DNA from: Aerococcus sp.
Lineage (GTDB): Bacteria > Bacillota > Bacilli > Lactobacillales > Aerococcaceae
DNA: 64,000 nucleotides
Assembly: GCA_022768285.1 (NCBI GenBank)
Contig: JALEMJ010000004.1
Coordinates: 1-64,000 of the forward strand
Direction: 5' to 3'
The translations under genes and the position numbers were made by a program. The notes beneath the pieces are model-generated. The model was not told the DNA's origin. It saw only the letters and a list, made by a program, of their open reading frames with translations, and made no database searches. Positions 53,125 to 64,000 of the stretch are shown here, piece after piece. How positions within the stretch are numbered: position 1 is the stretch's first letter; each line of letters begins with the position of its first letter.

Positions 53125-53174
53125 AAAAGCACGCCTCTGTCTTTGAACATGATTCAAGGCGTGCTTTTGTTTAG
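53125..53174. terminator. bidirectional terminator
   Basis: AAAAGCACGCCT pairs with AAGGCGTGCTTTT between convergent whiA and ssb, with A- and T-runs on both sides. Confidence 0.85.
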
Positions 53175-53530
53175 TTTAATGTCACGTGAACACTCGGAAT
53201 ATCGTCATTCGGTGTGTGGTTTTTCTGACGCAAGAAGGTCAGGCGGTCGACAATGACTTCGAGCGAATAGACGGTGTGGCCTGCTTTTGTCGTGTACTGG
53301 CCGCTCGCGAGATGACCAACGATCGCTAATTCATCGCCCTTCGTGACGAAGCGTTGCATGAGTTCGGCGCTCTTTCCAAAAGCAACGATCGGAATAAAAT
53401 CGGCGGTCTGTGTCGCGTTAGCGCGATGGCGGTCGATCGCTAATGTGTTGCGGCAATAAGCCTTGCCGTTCTCTGTCGTTTTCAGTTCGATGTCGCGGCA
53501 TAAACGCCCGATAAGTTCTACTTGATTCAT
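53171..53530 (-). CDS. short single-stranded DNA-binding protein (SsbB-like)
   Basis: A 119-residue OB-fold SSB. MNQVELIGRLCRDIELK opens the domain, and RNTLAIDRHRA, DFIPIVAFGKSAELMQRFVTKGDELAIVG and YSLEVIVDRLTFL follow. It is much shorter than housekeeping SSB, without the long Gly/Gln linker. The end NDDIPSVHVTLN holds a DDIP core but lacks the terminal Phe tip that recruits partners. This fits the competence-type SsbB, and the genome region also holds comFA-comFC. It is monocistronic, with a GGGGAAG ribosome site. Confidence 0.88.
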   Translation of the reverse strand: MNQVELIGRLCRDIELKTTENGKAYCRNTLAIDRHRANATQTADFIPIVAFGKSAELMQRFVTKGDELAIVGHLASGQYTTKAGHTVYSLEVIVDRLTFLRQKNHTPNDDIPSVHVTLN

Positions 53531-53636
53531 AATTCTTCCCCTTTCATCAATTAATTACGGTGAAAAGGTTGAAAATCAGTGCGTATAGTTGATAAAAAGC
53601 TGAGATATTGATTAAATCTTAAGGAAGACCAAATAA

Positions 53637-54293
53637 ATGAGGAATGACCAGACGATGCTGTTTTTAGGTCCAATTGAAAAATTACTTGAATATTTGTTTC
53701 TGAATCACATCAATCATTTTCCACTGATCCGTCTGATCGTGTTCAGTCTCGACAAGGTGCTACTGTATTTTATTCCGTTTGTATTGCTTCTCTGGGGCTA
53801 CAAAAAATGGCGTGAAGCGAAGCAACAGCCGATTCACAATACTCGGCGTCTCGTTGCGCTGGCAGTATTTATGTTTTATTTTTTGATGCTGATTCATCTC
53901 ACTGTGCTGCGCTACGATTGGAAATGGTGGGCACTATCATTGGATACGACTCGCAATTTCAGTCGTATCCATCTCGTGCCTCTCGTCGATACCTTTAAAT
54001 TGGAGCATGGCGATTCGCCGTTTTCCTTCTGGTACAATTTCTTCGGGAATGTGCTCTGGTTCATTCCTTTTGGCTTTTTAGTCCCGTATCTGCGTCACGG
54101 CAAGCGTCAATTCTTTGAGATCGTGCTTGCGGGTGGTGCGATGAGTATTCTGATCGAGACGTGCCAGTATTTTTTGGGGACCGGTGTGACGCACATTGAT
54201 GATGTGATTTTTAATGTGTCGGGTGTCGTGATCGGTTATTTATTCTATGATATTGGTAGATGGCTATATCACGTGATGAGGAGAACAGGATGA
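53637..54293 (+). CDS. VanZ-like family membrane protein
   Basis: A 218-residue polytopic protein. Hydrophobic segments lie at about 32-52, 70-90, 133-152, 160-175 and 190-208. The VanZ-family motifs are present: IHLVPLVDTF, FFGNVLWFIPFGFLVPYL, ETCQYFLGTGVTHIDDVIFNVSG. The family is named from a teicoplanin resistance protein, but chromosomal members have unknown roles; no van genes are nearby. The start at 53637 follows AAGGAAG. Its stop overlaps the next start (ATGA). Confidence 0.9.
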   Translation: MRNDQTMLFLGPIEKLLEYLFLNHINHFPLIRLIVFSLDKVLLYFIPFVLLLWGYKKWREAKQQPIHNTRRLVALAVFMFYFLMLIHLTVLRYDWKWWALSLDTTRNFSRIHLVPLVDTFKLEHGDSPFSFWYNFFGNVLWFIPFGFLVPYLRHGKRQFFEIVLAGGAMSILIETCQYFLGTGVTHIDDVIFNVSGVVIGYLFYDIGRWLYHVMRRTG

Positions 54294-55477
54294 AAACGAT
54301 ACATGTAAAACCTCTAGCTACACGGGCGTTACGCGGTGGACGCCAACTGATAATGGCAGACGACCTTACGCAACCCATCCGCGGCGAGCCGGGGGAAAGC
54401 GTCCGAGTGAACGGTAACGATAATCAGTTCATCGGTATGGCCTATCTCGGTGAACAACACAAAGGCGTTGGGTGGCTCTACAGCGAGGTGGCGGATCAGC
54501 CACTTGATGAGGCGCTTTTGATTGAAAAATTGGAAACGGCGAAGGCTAAGCGCCAAGCTCTGATGAATGATCCGCAAACAACAGGTTATCGCCTGTTCAA
54601 TGGGGATGGCGATGGCTTAGGTGGTCTGCTCCTCGATTGGTACGATGGTTACATTGTATCGCAGTGGTATTCAGAAGGAATTGTGCGCTACCGAAAAGCA
54701 ATCGTACAGACTGTTCAGCATGTCTTTCCGGAGTGCCGAGGTATGGTCGCTAAGAATCGCTTTCAGTCCGACAATATGTCAGCGAGTGAGTGGCTCTATG
54801 GTGAGCCATCCTTGGCTGACTGGCCGATTAAAGAAAATGGCGTATCCTACATGACACATCTGGACGAAGGCTGGATGACGGGTATTTTCTTCGACCAGCG
54901 CGATGTGCGGGGATATCTAATGACCCAGCTCGCACCCGGCAAGCGCGTCTTGAATACGTTTAGCTACGCGGGGGCCTTCTCGATTGCGGCAGCGATGGGT
55001 GGTGCCACGGAAACAATCAGTGTGGATATTGCGCAGCGTACGCGAGAGCTGTTCGATGAGCAATTGGCACTAAACCACCTGTCGCCTGAGGCTCACCGCG
55101 TGTACACGATGGATACCTTCGACTATCTAGACTATGCGGCGCGCCATGAGGAGACGTTCGATGTCATCATTATGGATCCGCCGAGTTTTGCGCGCACCAA
55201 GAAGAACTATTTCAAGGTGAGCGAGCACTATCCGAAATTAATCGAAAAAGCACTGCCGCTGTTGTCGCACGGTGGTCATCTGATTGCGAGTACGAATGCG
55301 GCGAATTTTAAGCGCGCGGACTTCCGTCAGGCATTGGAACGAGGCATCCAAGCATCGGACTGCCGGGCAACGCTTGGGGACGAATTCCGTTTGCCGTTTG
55401 ATTTTCCCGTACCACCGCATTCGCCGGAGAGTGATTATTTGAAAGTAACTGTCATAGAAAAGAAGGGTGAGTCTTGA
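54290..55477 (+). CDS. class I SAM-dependent rRNA cytosine methyltransferase, RlmI type
   Basis: A 395-residue protein with an N-terminal PUA-like domain, a central RlmI-like domain (DGDGLGGLLLDWYDG) and a C-terminal Rossmann methyltransferase (VLNTFSYAGAFSIAAAMGG for SAM, IMDPPSFART as catalytic loop). Relatives methylate 23S rRNA cytosine C5. The start is the ATG at 54290 with AGGAG. It ends in a TTGA overlap with the ABC ATPase. Confidence 0.88.
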   Translation: MKTIHVKPLATRALRGGRQLIMADDLTQPIRGEPGESVRVNGNDNQFIGMAYLGEQHKGVGWLYSEVADQPLDEALLIEKLETAKAKRQALMNDPQTTGYRLFNGDGDGLGGLLLDWYDGYIVSQWYSEGIVRYRKAIVQTVQHVFPECRGMVAKNRFQSDNMSASEWLYGEPSLADWPIKENGVSYMTHLDEGWMTGIFFDQRDVRGYLMTQLAPGKRVLNTFSYAGAFSIAAAMGGATETISVDIAQRTRELFDEQLALNHLSPEAHRVYTMDTFDYLDYAARHEETFDVIIMDPPSFARTKKNYFKVSEHYPKLIEKALPLLSHGGHLIASTNAANFKRADFRQALERGIQASDCRATLGDEFRLPFDFPVPPHSPESDYLKVTVIEKKGES

Positions 55478-56175
55478 GCTATATCGAACTAAAAGATGTC
55501 ACAAAGCAGTACGGCGAAGGAGAAACGGCCGTCTATGCGAACGACCATATCTCATTCTCAGTTGAACAAGGACAGTTTGTGGTCATACTGGGCCCATCCG
55601 GTGCTGGTAAGTCAACTCTGCTCAATATCTTAGGAGGAATGGATCGGCCGACGAGCGGCTCAGTGATCGTCGATGGTAAAGACATTGCCAGCCTATCCGA
55701 TCGTGAACTGACAACGTTCCGACGCGAATCAGTCGGTTTTGTGTTTCAGTTTTACAATTTGATTCCTAATTTATCTGCTGAAGAGAATATCGAAATGAGC
55801 GAACAGATTGCTGGTGAAAAGGACCGTCGCGACGATATTTTCGATGTTGTCGGTTTAGCTGACAAGCGTAACGCTTTCCCTGCTGAATTGTCCGGTGGGG
55901 AACAGCAACGGGTGTCGATTGCGCGTGCCATTGCGAAACAACCGAAGCTGCTCCTCTGTGATGAGCCGACCGGGGCACTCGACAGTACGTCAGGAAAACA
56001 GATCATTAAGTTGTTGCTGGAACAATCACACAGCTATCACCGTACCGTGCTCGTTATAACGCACGATCAGCGGATTGCGGAACTAGCGGATGTTGTCTTA
56101 GAGATACATGACGGCAAAATTGCTAACCATAAGAAGCAAGAACATGCGAAAAAAGTCGAAGAGATTGCGTGGTAA
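55474..56175 (+). CDS. ABC transporter ATPase, MacB/LolD type
   Basis: A 233-residue ATPase. Walker A is [12 protein letters not shown], the LolD-type insert is [22 protein letters not shown], the signature [15 protein letters not shown] and Walker [12 protein letters not shown], with the switch His in VITHDQ. It starts with TTG at 55474 overlapping the previous stop. It pairs with the FtsX-domain permease just downstream, so it probably drives a mechanotransmission-type exporter rather than an importer (inference). Confidence 0.92.
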   Translation: MSYIELKDVTKQYGEGETAVYANDHISFSVEQGQFVVILGPSGAGKSTLLNILGGMDRPTSGSVIVDGKDIASLSDRELTTFRRESVGFVFQFYNLIPNLSAEENIEMSEQIAGEKDRRDDIFDVVGLADKRNAFPAELSGGEQQRVSIARAIAKQPKLLLCDEPTGALDSTSGKQIIKLLLEQSHSYHRTVLVITHDQRIAELADVVLEIHDGKIANHKKQEHAKKVEEIAW

Positions 56176-56177
56176 TT

Positions 56178-59003
56178 ATGACAAAGAAAACACTATGGAA
56201 AGAAACCTATCGTGAAATTTTTTCGAAAGTCTTACGCTTCCTGGCACTAGTCGGCATCATTATGCTAGGCACCGGCTTTTTTGTGGGGATTCGTTCCGCC
56301 GCACCGGATATGCGTCAGACATCGAGTAACTACTATAACCAGAAACAATTGGAAGATCTTTCATTGTCGGCGACGTTCGGCCTATCCGATAAGGATGAGG
56401 ATATCTTGGCAGCTATTCCCGGTATTGATTACCGAAAAGAGCAGTACGTCGATGTTGAAAATCCTTCCGACAATGGGGTCATGCGTATCTATCCGATGAC
56501 GGATAGTGAGGATTTCAACCAATTCGACCTGGTCGACGGGCGTTTGCCGAAAGCTCCTGACGAGATTGCGGTGGATACCATCGCACCTGAGATTAGCGGT
56601 GACTACGCGATAGGCAAAACGATTACCTATGAAACGGCGAAGGATCAACTGCCAGACAGTCAGACTGAGCACATGAATGACCTCAAGCACCGTAAATACA
56701 AAATTGTCGGCACGGTGCGTTCACCGAAGTTTATCAGTCACGACACTAACCGCGGTTATACGGCCATCGGTAAAGGAACAATCGATGCGATGGCTGTCGT
56801 TCAACCGAACGAAATCAAGGGTGGACAGACGAATGCCTATGCGATTCGTTTAACGCAGGATCGCAGCAATATGTATGACGCGGCTTATCAAGACAGCGTG
56901 AACGCCAAGAAGGACGAGATCGAAGACGCATTTGCGGACCGTCAAGATGAGGTGACAAAGCAGGTTAAACAGGATGCACGCGATGACCTGAACGCGCAAA
57001 AAGACAAACTTGCGCAAGCAAAGCAGACTTTAGAAACCCAAAAACAAGCGCTGGATGGTGCACGAGGCCAGTTGCATGAGGCGCAGGCGGCCTACCAGGC
57101 TAAACTCAATCAAGCGTGGCAAGCTTTTCCGTCCGGTCAAGCACCTGTTCAAGTGACCGCACCGTTGCAACAGATAGAACAACAGTTGCAACAGACGGAA
57201 GCCACGTTGAATGAGAAACAATCACAGTTCGATGCGCAAGCGAAGGCTTTTGATGATGAGACGGCTGATGCTGAGCAGGAAATCAAAGATGGCGAAGCAC
57301 AGATCGATCAACTGCCGAGTGCGAACTATCAAGTCGAACCGACTGCTACATCAGGACCGGTTGAGGAATATGGCAGTAACGCGGATCGTGTTGCAGCGAT
57401 CGCACGCGTGTTCCCGTGGTTGTTCTTCCTCGTGGCGGCGATGGTCAGCTTCACGACCATGACACGAATGGTCGATGAGCAGCGGACGCAGATGGGGACG
57501 ATGAAAGCGTTCGGCTACAGTAACGGTGATATCGTGCGTAAATATGTGATTTATGCGGGTGCTGCCTGTGCGATCGGGAGTATCGTCGGTATCGGTATTG
57601 GGAATTACCTCTTCCCGAATATTATCTACACCGCTTACCAACTCCTTTACGAACTCCCTGATATCAACTATCAGTGGGTATGGACGGATATACTAATGAC
57701 AGCCGGTATTGCGATTTTGACATCTGTCGTACCGGCCGCAGTCACAGCATGGCGCAGTTTAAATGTGCACGCTGCGGAATTGATGCGTCCGAAACCACCG
57801 AAACAAGGGGAGCACATCTTTATTGAGCGTTGGCAGTGGTTCTGGAACCGTCTTTCTTTCATGTCAAAGATTACCCTGCGTAACCTCTTCCGCTACAAAT
57901 GGCGCAACAGCATGACAGCTATCGGGATTATCGGGTGTACGGCGTTGATCGTCACAGGGTTCGCGATTTCTGACTCGGTTGTCGATGTTCCGGATCAACA
58001 ATTCGATGTTATTGAGAACTACGATGCCGGGATCGGTCTCACGGATAACCTCAGTGATGCTGATATTGACGCTGTGGAACAAGAAGTGGCGGACAAAGCA
58101 CCGAAAGATGCGAACGTGCTGCCACTCCACATAGAAACCTATCGTAGCGATCAGGAAGGCCAAAAAGTACACGACGTTAATGTCAATGTGCTGAATCCTG
58201 ACAGTCAGTACCGCGACTTTTACCAACTCGCATCGAAAACCGATGACAAGCGCTTGACCTTGCCGAATGAGGGTGCCCTCGTGACTGAAAAAATTGCGCG
58301 CTTGCTGGATCTCAGTGTGGGCGACGAGATTACGCTGAAGGATGATCAAGGCGAGCGAGTATCCTTCCCAATTCGAGGGATCGTGCGCAATTACATCTCC
58401 CATAATGTATTTGTGACTGAGGATACCTACCAGGAAACGACTGGCGAAACCGTCATGCCGAACCAATTAAATGTTCAAATGGCTATGGAATCGACAGCAG
58501 AACAGGATCAATTCTCCAAAGACTTGATGGATGATGAGCGTATTCGGACGATCTACTTCACGCAGACGATTAAAGATAACTTTGGGGGGACGTTAGATAC
58601 GTTATCTGAAGTGACTGTGGTGCTGATTGTCGCCGCAGCACTCTTGGCTTTTATCGTGTTGTACAGCTTGCAGAGTGTGAATGTTTCAGAACGTATGCAG
58701 GAATTATCGACTATCAAAGTACTCGGGATGTATCCAGAAGAAGTGACTGGGTACCTCTACCGTGAGACGTTCTTGTTGACGATCATCGGGATTGTGATCG
58801 GTTTGATCAGCGGGTACTTCTTGACAGACTATATTATGAAGACGATTGAGATCGATCAGATGGTCTTCCCAACCCGGATCAGCCCGTCGAGTTATCTCTA
58901 CTCGATCGGGTTGACGTTACTCTTCTCGATCATCGTCATGCTAATTATTCACCGTCGTTTGAAGAAGATTGATATGGTCGAAGCACTCAAAGGCTCAGAA
59001 TAG
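56178..59003 (+). CDS. large FtsX-type ABC permease with coiled-coil insertion
   Basis: A 941-residue permease. TM1 lies near 17-38 (FLALVGIIMLGTGFFVGI). An extracellular region spans about 40-405 and contains a Gln/Lys-rich coiled coil at about 230-385. The first FtsX TM trio occupies about 405-540 (WLFFLVAAMVSFTTMTRM, VGIGIGNYLFPNII). A linker and a second extracellular domain follow (about 590-800). The C-terminal FtsX trio comes last (VVLIVAAALLAFIVLYSL and onward, with TIKVLGMYPEEV). Unlike bacitracin-type permeases, the big extracellular part follows TM1. Cargo unknown; lipid, peptide or envelope work is plausible. Confidence 0.88.
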   Translation: MTKKTLWKETYREIFSKVLRFLALVGIIMLGTGFFVGIRSAAPDMRQTSSNYYNQKQLEDLSLSATFGLSDKDEDILAAIPGIDYRKEQYVDVENPSDNGVMRIYPMTDSEDFNQFDLVDGRLPKAPDEIAVDTIAPEISGDYAIGKTITYETAKDQLPDSQTEHMNDLKHRKYKIVGTVRSPKFISHDTNRGYTAIGKGTIDAMAVVQPNEIKGGQTNAYAIRLTQDRSNMYDAAYQDSVNAKKDEIEDAFADRQDEVTKQVKQDARDDLNAQKDKLAQAKQTLETQKQALDGARGQLHEAQAAYQAKLNQAWQAFPSGQAPVQVTAPLQQIEQQLQQTEATLNEKQSQFDAQAKAFDDETADAEQEIKDGEAQIDQLPSANYQVEPTATSGPVEEYGSNADRVAAIARVFPWLFFLVAAMVSFTTMTRMVDEQRTQMGTMKAFGYSNGDIVRKYVIYAGAACAIGSIVGIGIGNYLFPNIIYTAYQLLYELPDINYQWVWTDILMTAGIAILTSVVPAAVTAWRSLNVHAAELMRPKPPKQGEHIFIERWQWFWNRLSFMSKITLRNLFRYKWRNSMTAIGIIGCTALIVTGFAISDSVVDVPDQQFDVIENYDAGIGLTDNLSDADIDAVEQEVADKAPKDANVLPLHIETYRSDQEGQKVHDVNVNVLNPDSQYRDFYQLASKTDDKRLTLPNEGALVTEKIARLLDLSVGDEITLKDDQGERVSFPIRGIVRNYISHNVFVTEDTYQETTGETVMPNQLNVQMAMESTAEQDQFSKDLMDDERIRTIYFTQTIKDNFGGTLDTLSEVTVVLIVAAALLAFIVLYSLQSVNVSERMQELSTIKVLGMYPEEVTGYLYRETFLLTIIGIVIGLISGYFLTDYIMKTIEIDQMVFPTRISPSSYLYSIGLTLLFSIIVMLIIHRRLKKIDMVEALKGSE

Positions 59004-59015
59004 GAGGATGACTTA

Positions 59016-59729
59016 GTGAAAGTAGAAATGTGGCGTGGTTTGAAGCAGTCCACCCCCGTGGCACTCAGTTATATTCCCCTCAGTCTCGTTGCTGGTATCT
59101 TGAGTGCGCAGGCTGGGTTCTCATGGTGGCAAGTTGTGATTATGTCAATGGGTATTTTCAGCGGGTCCGGGCAACTCGCAGCATTGAGTTTAGTGCTGGC
59201 GGGTGCCGAAATCGGCGAAGTGATGGTTGCATTGTTGCTGATTACCATGCGCCAAGTCTTGTACTCAGTGACGCTGTATACTTACACGTCGGAGGACCCA
59301 TTGTGGAAAGGACTACTGTTATCCTTTATGACTTCAGATGAAGCCTTCGTGATCAACACCAGTCGATTTGATGAGAATAAAGAACGCGTCGAGGACCCGT
59401 GGGCAATCAACGATGCGCTGTGGTGCGCGTTCTTCCCGTATTTTGTCGGCAATGTGTTCACAGTCGTCGGGATGCTTTTGGAGAATTCATTGAATATTCC
59501 AATCGACATCACGAACTTCTTGGTGACGGCGATGTTTATTGCGCTATTGTTGCCGAAATTTGAATCGCGCGTGAACGTTGTGATCAGTATCATCGCTGTA
59601 ATCGGCGCACTGATACTTCAAGTATTCCTGCCGTCTCACGTCGCAATGTTGATTATGACATTGGTTGCTGCGACGGCCGGCTATCTAATTTTCAAACCAG
59701 AATTAGTGAAGGAGGCGCGTAACGAATGA
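59016..59729 (+). CDS. azlC: branched-chain amino acid exporter, large subunit AzlC
   Basis: A 237-residue membrane protein of the AzlC/YgaZ family, which with AzlD exports branched-chain amino acids. FEATURES seen are GLKQSTPVALSYIPLSLVAGIL, MGIFSGSGQLAALSLVLAG, ITMRQVLYSVTLY and FMTSDEAFVINTSR. GTG start at 59016 follows AGGAGG of the preceding gap. Its end overlaps azlD by four bases. AzlC-like subunits in some Firmicutes also confer azaleucine resistance. Confidence 0.9.
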   Translation: MKVEMWRGLKQSTPVALSYIPLSLVAGILSAQAGFSWWQVVIMSMGIFSGSGQLAALSLVLAGAEIGEVMVALLLITMRQVLYSVTLYTYTSEDPLWKGLLLSFMTSDEAFVINTSRFDENKERVEDPWAINDALWCAFFPYFVGNVFTVVGMLLENSLNIPIDITNFLVTAMFIALLLPKFESRVNVVISIIAVIGALILQVFLPSHVAMLIMTLVAATAGYLIFKPELVKEARNE

Positions 59730-60043
59730 ATTTAACGGTATTAACATTTGCGACAGCAGCGCTCTGTACGTGTTACCGGCTCATTCCGATGATAATTGCG
59801 CGCAAGGTGAATATTCCACTCAGCGTACGCATCATCCTTCAACACGTGCCGGTAGCGATTTTCGCCATTATGATTGCGCTCGATGTGCTGTTTTGGAATT
59901 CACAGTTCAACCTGAATCCGTTCGTCAATCTTAAATTGATCGCAGCAGTCGTTTCTGTCATCTGCGCGTTAATGACCAAGGATATGCTGCTGACAATGAT
60001 TGTGGGCACAGGAACGCTCGCGCTATTGATGGTGCTCGTATAG
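59726..60043 (+). CDS. azlD: branched-chain amino acid exporter, small subunit AzlD
   Basis: A 105-residue membrane protein with about three to four hydrophobic segments (LTFATAALCTCYRLIPM, VPVAIFAIMIALDVLF, LIAAVVSVICALMT, MLLTMIVGTGTLALLMVL). The RLIPM near the N-terminus and VPVAIFA match AzlD/YgaH proteins. It is coupled to azlC through ATGA. Confidence 0.9.
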   Translation: MNLTVLTFATAALCTCYRLIPMIIARKVNIPLSVRIILQHVPVAIFAIMIALDVLFWNSQFNLNPFVNLKLIAAVVSVICALMTKDMLLTMIVGTGTLALLMVLV

Positions 60044-60055
60044 CAGGCGAAAGGA

Positions 60056-60661
60056 ATGAGGACAGTGGCAAAACGACGGCGTTATCGCAGACGATATCCG
60101 TGGCAATCGCTCCTCGGTATTTTTGGTTTTGGTGCGTTGGTCGTCGCTATCGTCTGGACAAATACGACCACTGAAACGCACGAGATGACGACGCACGATG
60201 AATTCGTGACGGTGGTCGGTCAGTACGCGGTGGCGGATTACCCGAGGAGCAAGGTATTGCCGAGTGTTGTCACGGCGCAGGCCGCACTGGAATCGGATTA
60301 CGGCTCGAGTGATTTGAGCAGGGATTATAACAATCTCTTTGGCTACAAAGCTTCGCCAGGTGAACGGTCGGTGCGTATGCCGACCAAAGAATTTCAGGAT
60401 GGCGAGTGGCAAACAATCGAAGATGATTTCAAGGTCTATCGTAGCTGGAAGCAGTCCGTGCGCGATCACGGTGAGTTAATGCAGCACGGGGTGTCCTGGG
60501 ATCATGATTTATACCGCGGTGTCATCGAAGCACCGGATTATCAGACAGCGTGCTACGCCTTAGTGGACGCGGGGTATGCGACCGATCCCGGTTACGCTGA
60601 AAAACTCATTCAAATTATCGAAGACTATCACCTCGAGCAGCTCGATCAACAAGTTCAATAA
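60056..60661 (+). CDS. glucosaminidase-domain protein, membrane-anchored
   Basis: A 201-residue protein. A very basic N-terminus (KRRRYRRRYPW) precedes one hydrophobic anchor (SLLGIFGFGALVVAIVW, about 18-35). The outer part is a peptidoglycan glucosaminidase-like domain (PF01832 type): LPSVVTAQAALESDYGSSDLS with the catalytic Glu in ALESDYG, NNLFGYKAS, EDDFKVYRSWKQSVRDHGEL and GYATDPGYAEKLIQII. It probably trims peptidoglycan at the cell surface. The start is either the ATG at 60056 or the better-spaced GTG at 60065. Confidence 0.85.
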   Translation: MRTVAKRRRYRRRYPWQSLLGIFGFGALVVAIVWTNTTTETHEMTTHDEFVTVVGQYAVADYPRSKVLPSVVTAQAALESDYGSSDLSRDYNNLFGYKASPGERSVRMPTKEFQDGEWQTIEDDFKVYRSWKQSVRDHGELMQHGVSWDHDLYRGVIEAPDYQTACYALVDAGYATDPGYAEKLIQIIEDYHLEQLDQQVQ

Positions 60662-60671
60662 GCAGTAATAG

Positions 60672-60698
60672 AGGAATCGCTTTAGCGGTTCCTTTTTT
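60672..60698 (+). terminator. terminator before pcrA
   Basis: AGGAATCGC pairs with GCGGTTCCT around TTTA, followed by six T. A TATAAT at 60720-60725 is the pcrA -10. Confidence 0.85.
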
Positions 60699-60755
60699 CA
60701 TGAGTGAAAATGACTGTGTTATAATACGAAAGATTAGAATGGAGGATACCGAGCG

Positions 60756-64000
<3,245 letters not shown>

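Noticed and set aside
53637..54293. Glycopeptide resistance gene (vanZ)
   Set aside because: Only the broad VanZ-like family motifs are present and no other van gene occurs; chromosomal members have unrelated or unknown roles.
57864..58466. 200-codon open frame antisense to the ABC permease
   Set aside because: It is a mirror of a well-supported gene, with no promoter or ribosome site.

Overview
The window looks like chromosomal DNA of a lactic acid bacterium (Firmicutes, order Lactobacillales). The evidence is strong AGGAGG-type ribosome sites, a hprK/CcpA-type regulatory setting with cre-like sites, a mannose-family PTS with its DUF956 partner, an L-lactate oxidase, a methionine T-box, and the gene order typical of the order: yigZ-comFA-comFC-hpf-secA-prfB, phoPR-pst, pspC-holin-like-hprK-lgt-gpsA-galU-trxB-pgcA, and rapZ-glmR-whiA. 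Base composition is moderate by eye. I cannot name the genus; the lactate oxidase fits Aerococcaceae or Lactobacillaceae.

Region 1 (1-14.2 kb) is the accessory, carbohydrate-oriented part. It starts with a decayed fabD-like pseudogene. An operon follows that encodes two short-chain dehydrogenases fused head to tail, plus an Old-Yellow-Enzyme flavin oxidoreductase. Next is a leftward lacA-lacB-lacC-lacR cluster of the tagatose-6-phosphate pathway, with no lacD and no lactose PTS genes. nagB-manA runs rightward. A leftward manXYZ-DUF956 PTS operon follows, diverging from an oxidoreductase-tatD pair whose first gene has no canonical start codon.

Region 2 (14.2-18.7 kb) concerns sulfur amino acids. 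A T-box leader with an ATG (Met) specifier candidate precedes a MetQ-type lipoprotein and an M20 amidohydrolase. A MalY/PatB-type C-S lyase diverges from it. A yigZ gene follows.

Region 3 (18.8-32.7 kb) holds comFA-comFC, hpf (with a cre-like site on its -35), a nitroreductase, secA, prfB with its programmed +1 frameshift, a PhoP/PhoR pair and pstS-C-A-B behind two Pho-box pairs. The PstS is circularly permuted.

Region 4 (32.8-47.3 kb) holds DNA repair genes (uvrA, sbcD, sbcC), a pspC/holin-like pair, and one long run of core genes: hprK, lgt, gpsA, galU, trxB, pgcA.

Region 5 (47.3-64 kb) holds a secreted Kelch lipoprotein resembling cyclically permuted sialic-acid mutarotases, a Gly-Arg-Pro tRNA operon, lactate oxidase, rapZ-glmR-whiA, a short SSB, a VanZ-like protein, an rRNA methyltransferase, an ABC exporter-type pair, azlCD, a glucosaminidase-domain protein, pcrA, and the 5' part of ligA, which runs off the right edge.

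Most of the window is well-conserved housekeeping DNA. No insertion sequence, prophage or CRISPR array was seen. The least ordinary items are the fused SDR, the nested repeat between two convergent terminators (9007-9084), the ATT-initiated oxidoreductase, the Met T-box unit and the permuted PstS.
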